This document shows positions 60,577 through 64,000 of a DNA stretch of 64,000 nt, in pieces. This DNA is from Saccharothrix sp. S26 (GTDB taxonomy: Bacteria > Actinomycetota > Actinomycetes > Mycobacteriales > Pseudonocardiaceae): positions 372,001 to 436,000 of the forward strand of contig NZ_JAJUWT010000001.1 in the NCBI RefSeq assembly GCF_021390395.1. The letters are read 5' to 3'. A model generated the notes under the pieces. That model was given only the letters and a program-made list of their open reading frames with translations. It was not told where the DNA came from and did not search any database. The position numbers and the translations under genes are program-made. Every line of letters starts with the position of its first letter. Within the stretch, counting starts at the first letter, position 1.

Positions 60577-60971
60577 CCTCTCCCGCCGCCCAGCCGGCGC
60601 CCGCGCCGAAGAAGGACCCGATGAAGTCCTTCCGGGGCATCATGGCGGCCACGCTGATCCTCGAGGTGATCGTCGTGGCCCTGGCCCTGCCGGTGGTGGC
60701 CAAGCTGGGCGGCGGGGTCGGCACCGGCACCGGGTACCTGGTGCTCGGCCTGATCGCCGCGCTGATCGGCACGTGCGCGCTGCTCAAGCACTCGTGGGCG
60801 GTCTACGTGATCGTGGCGATCCACGTGGTGATGGTGGCGTCGTGGTTCGCCCTGACCGCGCTGGGCGGCATCGGCGTGGTGTTCAGCCTCGTGTGGGCGT
60901 ACCTGCTGTGGCTGCGGCGTGACGTGGCCAAGCGCATGGCCGAGGGACGGCTGCCCAGCCAGCGGCGGTAG
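60573..60971 (+). CDS. DUF4233 four-helix membrane protein
   Basis: 132 residues, GTG. After a Pro/Ala-rich start, KSFRGIMAATLILEVIVVAL begins a set of about four membrane helices (LVLGLIAALIGTCALL, WAVYVIVAIHVVMVASWFAL, IGVVFSLVWAYLLWLRRDVA). DUF4233 genes nearly always follow folC in actinobacteria. Function unknown. In many relatives ndk comes next; here it does not. Confidence 0.9.
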   Translation: MTSPAAQPAPAPKKDPMKSFRGIMAATLILEVIVVALALPVVAKLGGGVGTGTGYLVLGLIAALIGTCALLKHSWAVYVIVAIHVVMVASWFALTALGGIGVVFSLVWAYLLWLRRDVAKRMAEGRLPSQRR

Positions 60972-60981
60972 CCCGCGCGGA

Positions 60982-61013
60982 CGGCCGGGCCTGCCCTTCC
61001 GGCTGCCCGGTCG
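60982..61013 (+). terminator. hairpin after the valS-folC operon
   Basis: A 9-bp stem with one G-T pair (60982-60990 with 61005-61013), 10 bp after the DUF4233 stop, followed by GTCTT. Confidence 0.6.
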
Positions 61014-61016
61014 GTC

Positions 61017-61389
61017 TTGAGCCGGCTCCGATCGGCTAAGCGCGCTGGACCGGTGGACCGACCGCGCGAGCCCGGGGCCCCGGCCGGTGGACCGATCCCG
61101 ACCCGCCACCCGCGGGCCGCGGCCCCGGTGCACGCGGTGCTGGCGTTGCAGTCCGCCGCCGGCAACGCGGCCGTGCGGCGGCTGGTGGCGCAGCGCTACC
61201 TGGACGACCCGGCGTACGAGCACGACGACCCGCCGAACTTCTTCGACCACCGCCGGACGCTGGACGAGACGCACCGGACGAGCGACGGCGACATGTACCT
61301 CGACCACCGGGTCGGGAACGCGGCCCAGGCGTCCCTCGTTCGGCGCGGGCACGGAGGGCTTGCTGCTCAAGGCGCTCGGCCTGTGGTGA
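61017..61389 (+). pseudogene. frameshifted fragment resembling the leader of DUF4157/eCIS cargo proteins
   Basis: VHAVLALQSAAGNAAVRRLV followed by AQRYLDDP is the typical N-terminal pattern (ALQ..AGN.AV..L..R) of actinobacterial proteins with DUF4157 or other eCIS cargo. No DUF4157 HExxH follows. One extra C near 61336 shifts the frame; removing it joins DHRVGNAAQASL to FGAGTEGLLLKALGLW and a stop at 61389. The start (TTG at 61017) is weak. It is probably a remnant or a very short cargo-like peptide. Confidence 0.4.
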
Positions 61390-61399
61390 TCGCGGCTGG

Positions 61400-62452
61400 T
61401 CAGCCGGCCAACCGGCGGGCCAGCAGGGCGACCATGGTGCGGAAGCGGCCGTGCGGGGTGTCCAACGACCAGCCGAGCACGTCTTCGGCCCGGGCCAGGC
61501 GGGAGGCCACCGAGCTGTGGTGCAGGTGCAGTGACTCGGCCGCCTTGCGCAGCGAGCCGCTGACGCAGAACGCCTCCAGCGCGGCCACGTCCAGCCGTCC
61601 GCTCGGCGTCGCGGCCAGCGCGGTCAACGCGGCCACGTCGGCGTCCCGCCGCAGCATCTCGACCGGCACCTCCGCCAGCAACGCCGTCGCGCCCAGGTCC
61701 GTGAAGTCCACCACGGGGTGCTCGGCCGACGTGAACCGCAACGCCTGCTGTGCCTGCTTCCACGACGTGTGCGCCCGCAACCCGTCCACGGTCCCGCCCA
61801 GCCCGAGCCGCACCTCGCCCCTGGGCAACGCCCACTCGCGCGCGTCGGGCGGTTGCAGCACCAGCGCCGCGTGCCGCCCCACGATCCCCACGCGCACCGG
61901 CGCGTGCCGGCCCGCCCGCGCCACCAGCCGCACCGCCTCCGCGCCCGGGTCCTGACCCGGACCGCACCGCACCGCCGCGATCCGCAGCGGCCGGTCGTGG
62001 GCCAGTCCCAGCAGCTTCACCGCCCGTGCGCGGTCCTCCGGCGCCTCCCGTTCCGACAGCACCAGCTCCACCAGCGCCGGGTCGGCCAGGTGCGGCGTGT
62101 GGCGGGGCGGTTCCAGCACCCGCAGGGTGATCGCGCAGCGCTCCAGCACCAGGTCGTCCAACGGGCGCGGGCCGTCCGGGCGTTCCAGCCACACGCGGCC
62201 GGACGTGCCGACCGCCGCCTGCGCCGTCACCGCGACCGGCCTCGAGGCGGGCTTGCCGTCGGGACCAAGGCGCACCGGCGGCCTGCCGTCCAGCTCCACG
62301 CCGACCACGCCGTCGGCCAACCCGGCCGTCGCGCGCACCACCTCGACCACCGTCGCACGGCTCTCCACCAACGTGTCGAAGTACGCGATCACCCGGATCG
62401 CGGTCTCGGCGTCGGCGTCGAGGGCGGAGAGTTTGCGCAACAGTCCCCTCAT
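61400..62452 (-). CDS. PucR-type helix-turn-helix regulator
   Basis: 350 residues from ATG at 62452. The C terminus has the HTH_30 pattern: ALEAFCVSGSLRKAAESLHL then HHSSVASRLARAEDVLGWSL and TMVALLARRL. The N-terminal part has a possible GAF-like domain (VVGVELDGRPPVRLGPDGKP) and a GGDEF-like CdaR region (RVGIVGRHAALVLQPPDARE). It probably controls the esterase gene divergent from it, 154 bp away; signal unknown. Confidence 0.82.
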   Translation of the reverse strand: MRGLLRKLSALDADAETAIRVIAYFDTLVESRATVVEVVRATAGLADGVVGVELDGRPPVRLGPDGKPASRPVAVTAQAAVGTSGRVWLERPDGPRPLDDLVLERCAITLRVLEPPRHTPHLADPALVELVLSEREAPEDRARAVKLLGLAHDRPLRIAAVRCGPGQDPGAEAVRLVARAGRHAPVRVGIVGRHAALVLQPPDAREWALPRGEVRLGLGGTVDGLRAHTSWKQAQQALRFTSAEHPVVDFTDLGATALLAEVPVEMLRRDADVAALTALAATPSGRLDVAALEAFCVSGSLRKAAESLHLHHSSVASRLARAEDVLGWSLDTPHGRFRTMVALLARRLAG

Positions 62453-62606
62453 CGTCCCCACCCTAGCCACGGCGGATGTGGCCGGGGACCGGCGCGAACG
62501 TCGGGTTCCGGGCGGCGGATCACCGACACGTGGCGGAGGTGCCCGCCCGCGCCCGCCGACCACACTCGCCGAAGACGCCCACCCCGTGACCGCAGGAGAC
62601 GAACCC

Positions 62607-63536
62607 ATGGCCTACGCGATCGACCCGGAACTCGCGGCCGCCGTGCACATGCTGCCGGAAGTGGACCTGACCGACCTGTCCGCCGTCCGCGCGCTCATGG
62701 CCGACCACGTCCGCGAGGCCGAGGTGGACGAGACCGGCGTGACGGTGACCGAGCGGGCGACCACCCGGGCCGACGGCACCGACCTGACGCTGCGCGTCTA
62801 CCGGCCCGACGACGCCGCGCCCGCCGCGATCCTGGCCGTCCACGGCGGCGGGTTCGTCATCGGCAGCATCGACGCCGACCACGGCCGCAACGTGCGGCTC
62901 GCCCGGCAGACCGGCGCGGTCGTCGTGGCCGTCGGCTACCGGCTCGCGCCCGAGACGCCGTTCCCCGGCGGCCTGGAGGACTGCTACGCGGGCCTGGAGT
63001 GGCTGGCGGCGAACGCGGTCGAGCTCGGCGTCGACCCCGACCGCATCGCGGTCAACGGGCACAGCGCGGGCGGCGGCCTGTGCGCGGCGCTGGCGCTGCT
63101 GGCCCGCGACCGGGGCGGACCGCGCATCCGCTTCCAGTTCCTCGGCGTGCCCGAGGTGGACGACCGGTTGGAGACCCGCAGCGCGCGCCATTTCGTCGAC
63201 ACCCCGGTCTGGGACCGGCGGCGTGCCGAGATCAGCTGGGACTGCTACCTGGGTCCGGGTCGGCGTGGCGGTCCGGACGTCTCGCCCTACGCCGCACCCG
63301 CCCGCGCCGAGGACCTCACCGGTCTGCCGCCGGCCTACGTGTCGGCGATGGAGTTCGACCCGCTGCGCGACGAGGCCGTCGCCTACGCGGTGCGGCTGAT
63401 GGACGCGGGGGTGCCGGTCGAGCTGCACGTGTTCAGCGGCACGTTCCACGGCTCGGTGCTGGTCGAGCACGCCCAGCAGGCGCAGCGGGAGCTGGAGGAG
63501 GAGGTCGTGGTGCTCCGCCGTGCGCTGGGCCTGTGA
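62607..63536 (+). CDS. alpha/beta hydrolase of the hormone-sensitive lipase family
   Basis: 309 residues; ATG with AGGAG at 8 bp. The oxyanion motif HGGGFVIGS and nucleophile GHSAGGGLC are diagnostic for the HSL family (family IV esterases); Asp in SAMEFDPLRDEA and His in SGTFHGSVLV complete the triad. It hydrolyses esters of short to medium acids, in the cytoplasm as no signal is seen. The PucR-type regulator is divergent. Confidence 0.93.
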   Translation: MAYAIDPELAAAVHMLPEVDLTDLSAVRALMADHVREAEVDETGVTVTERATTRADGTDLTLRVYRPDDAAPAAILAVHGGGFVIGSIDADHGRNVRLARQTGAVVVAVGYRLAPETPFPGGLEDCYAGLEWLAANAVELGVDPDRIAVNGHSAGGGLCAALALLARDRGGPRIRFQFLGVPEVDDRLETRSARHFVDTPVWDRRRAEISWDCYLGPGRRGGPDVSPYAAPARAEDLTGLPPAYVSAMEFDPLRDEAVAYAVRLMDAGVPVELHVFSGTFHGSVLVEHAQQAQRELEEEVVVLRRALGL

Positions 63537-63589
63537 GCGACGGGTGGCGTTCACCCGGACTTGCAAACCCGCGCACGAGCGAAGGTGTG

Positions 63590-64000
63590 GTGAACCGGCG
63601 GACGCTGCTGCGCGCTGGTGCGATCGGTGCGGCCGTGGCGGTCGTGCCCGGCGGCGTGGCGTTGGCCCGCGGCGACCGGCCCGTGCCGACGCACGGCGTG
63701 CAGTCCGGTGACGTGACGTTCGACGGCGGTCTGGTGTGGACGCGGGCCGACCGGCCGGCGCGGATGCTGGTGCGGGTGTCGGCGGACCCGTCGTTCCGGC
63801 ACGCGCGGACCGTGCGCGGTCCGCTGCCGACGCCGGAGACCGGCGGCACGGGCCGGGTGCGGCTGCGCGGCCTGCCGAACGCGCGGGAGGTGCACTACCG
63901 CGTCGTCGCCGAGGACCTCGACGGCCGCACCCGCAGCGAGGCCGTGACGGGCAGCTTCCGCACCGCGCCGCTGGGCCGTGACGAGGTGCGGTTCGAGTGG
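63590..64000 (+). CDS. Tat-exported PhoD-like phosphodiesterase/alkaline phosphatase (3' end missing)
   Basis: Start at GTG 63590 (63587 also in frame); the frame is open to the window end, giving 137 residues. NRRTLLRAGAIGAAVAVVPG is a Tat signal ending near ALARG. THGVQSGDVTFDGGLVWTRA and ARMLVRVSADPSFRHARTV match the N-terminal PhoD-like beta-sandwich domain. The metal-binding catalytic part lies outside the window. It should act outside the cell on phosphodiesters or phosphomonoesters. Confidence 0.85.
   Translation, partial: MNRRTLLRAGAIGAAVAVVPGGVALARGDRPVPTHGVQSGDVTFDGGLVWTRADRPARMLVRVSADPSFRHARTVRGPLPTPETGGTGRVRLRGLPNAREVHYRVVAEDLDGRTRSEAVTGSFRTAPLGRDEVRFEW

Overview
The window is chromosomal DNA from a high-GC actinomycete, most probably a Pseudonocardiaceae member of the Saccharothrix/Lentzea/Actinosynnema type. 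The evidence is strong GC bias at third codon positions, many GTG starts, leaderless-looking promoters, two ClpP paralogues in tandem with ClpX, an Rv2466c-type mycothiol enzyme, a CtaJ oxidase subunit, several XRE/DUF5753 and DUF397 regulators, and a pSAM2-like integrative element. Family names rest on motif recognition and recalled homologues; no search was run.

Layout. (1) 1-3.1 kb: three cell-wall hydrolases in a row (GH19, CHAP, NlpC/P60); the first two share a 37-residue tandem repeat. (2) 3.1-10.4 kb: GH13 alpha-glucosidase, truncated haemoglobin, NsdA-like regulator, lipoprotein, MscS channel and a prolyl-oligopeptidase. (3) 10.5-15 kb: HNH nuclease, a secreted SVRIT-repeat peptide, ctaJ-DUF5130, and an XRE plus two DUF397 genes produced by a 128-bp duplication. 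(4) 15-25.4 kb: pepN, Rv2466c-like, rpiB and nei1, the same neighbourhood as M. tuberculosis Rv2467-Rv2464c, here split by an aldehyde dehydrogenase and a ComB-like phosphatase with a complex inverted repeat between them; then an Eis-like acetyltransferase and small genes.

(5) 25,585-35,978: a 10.35-kb actinomycete integrative and conjugative element (AICE) bounded by 42-bp repeats of the 3' part of tRNA-Gly(TCC). It carries int, xis, a rolling-circle rep gene, an FtsK-like tra gene, a pra-like activator, a Nudix gene, an HTH/DUF5919 regulator and an AT-richer Fic plus HD cargo pair. The old tRNA terminator is stranded on the far side of the element. tRNA-Gly and tRNA-Pro follow.

(6) 36.2-43 kb: a LysR gene, a 1.16-kb stretch without a convincing gene, then tig-clpP1-clpP2-clpX (protein folding and turnover). 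(7) 43-56.5 kb: hydrolase, methyltransferase, CoA-transferase, fdhD, an OFA-family transporter with its 35-residue partner, an FAD oxidoreductase, an NB-ARC/TPR protein with an N-terminal amyloid-like motif, an FdhF/YdeP molybdoenzyme, and a membrane-anchored protein interrupted by an in-frame TAG. FdhD, the transporter, the CoA-transferase and the molybdoenzyme suggest formate/oxalate chemistry. (8) 56.6-64 kb: valS-folC-DUF4233 operon, a broken fragment resembling the leader of DUF4157/eCIS cargo, a PucR-type regulator, an HSL-family esterase and the start of a Tat-exported PhoD-like phosphatase.
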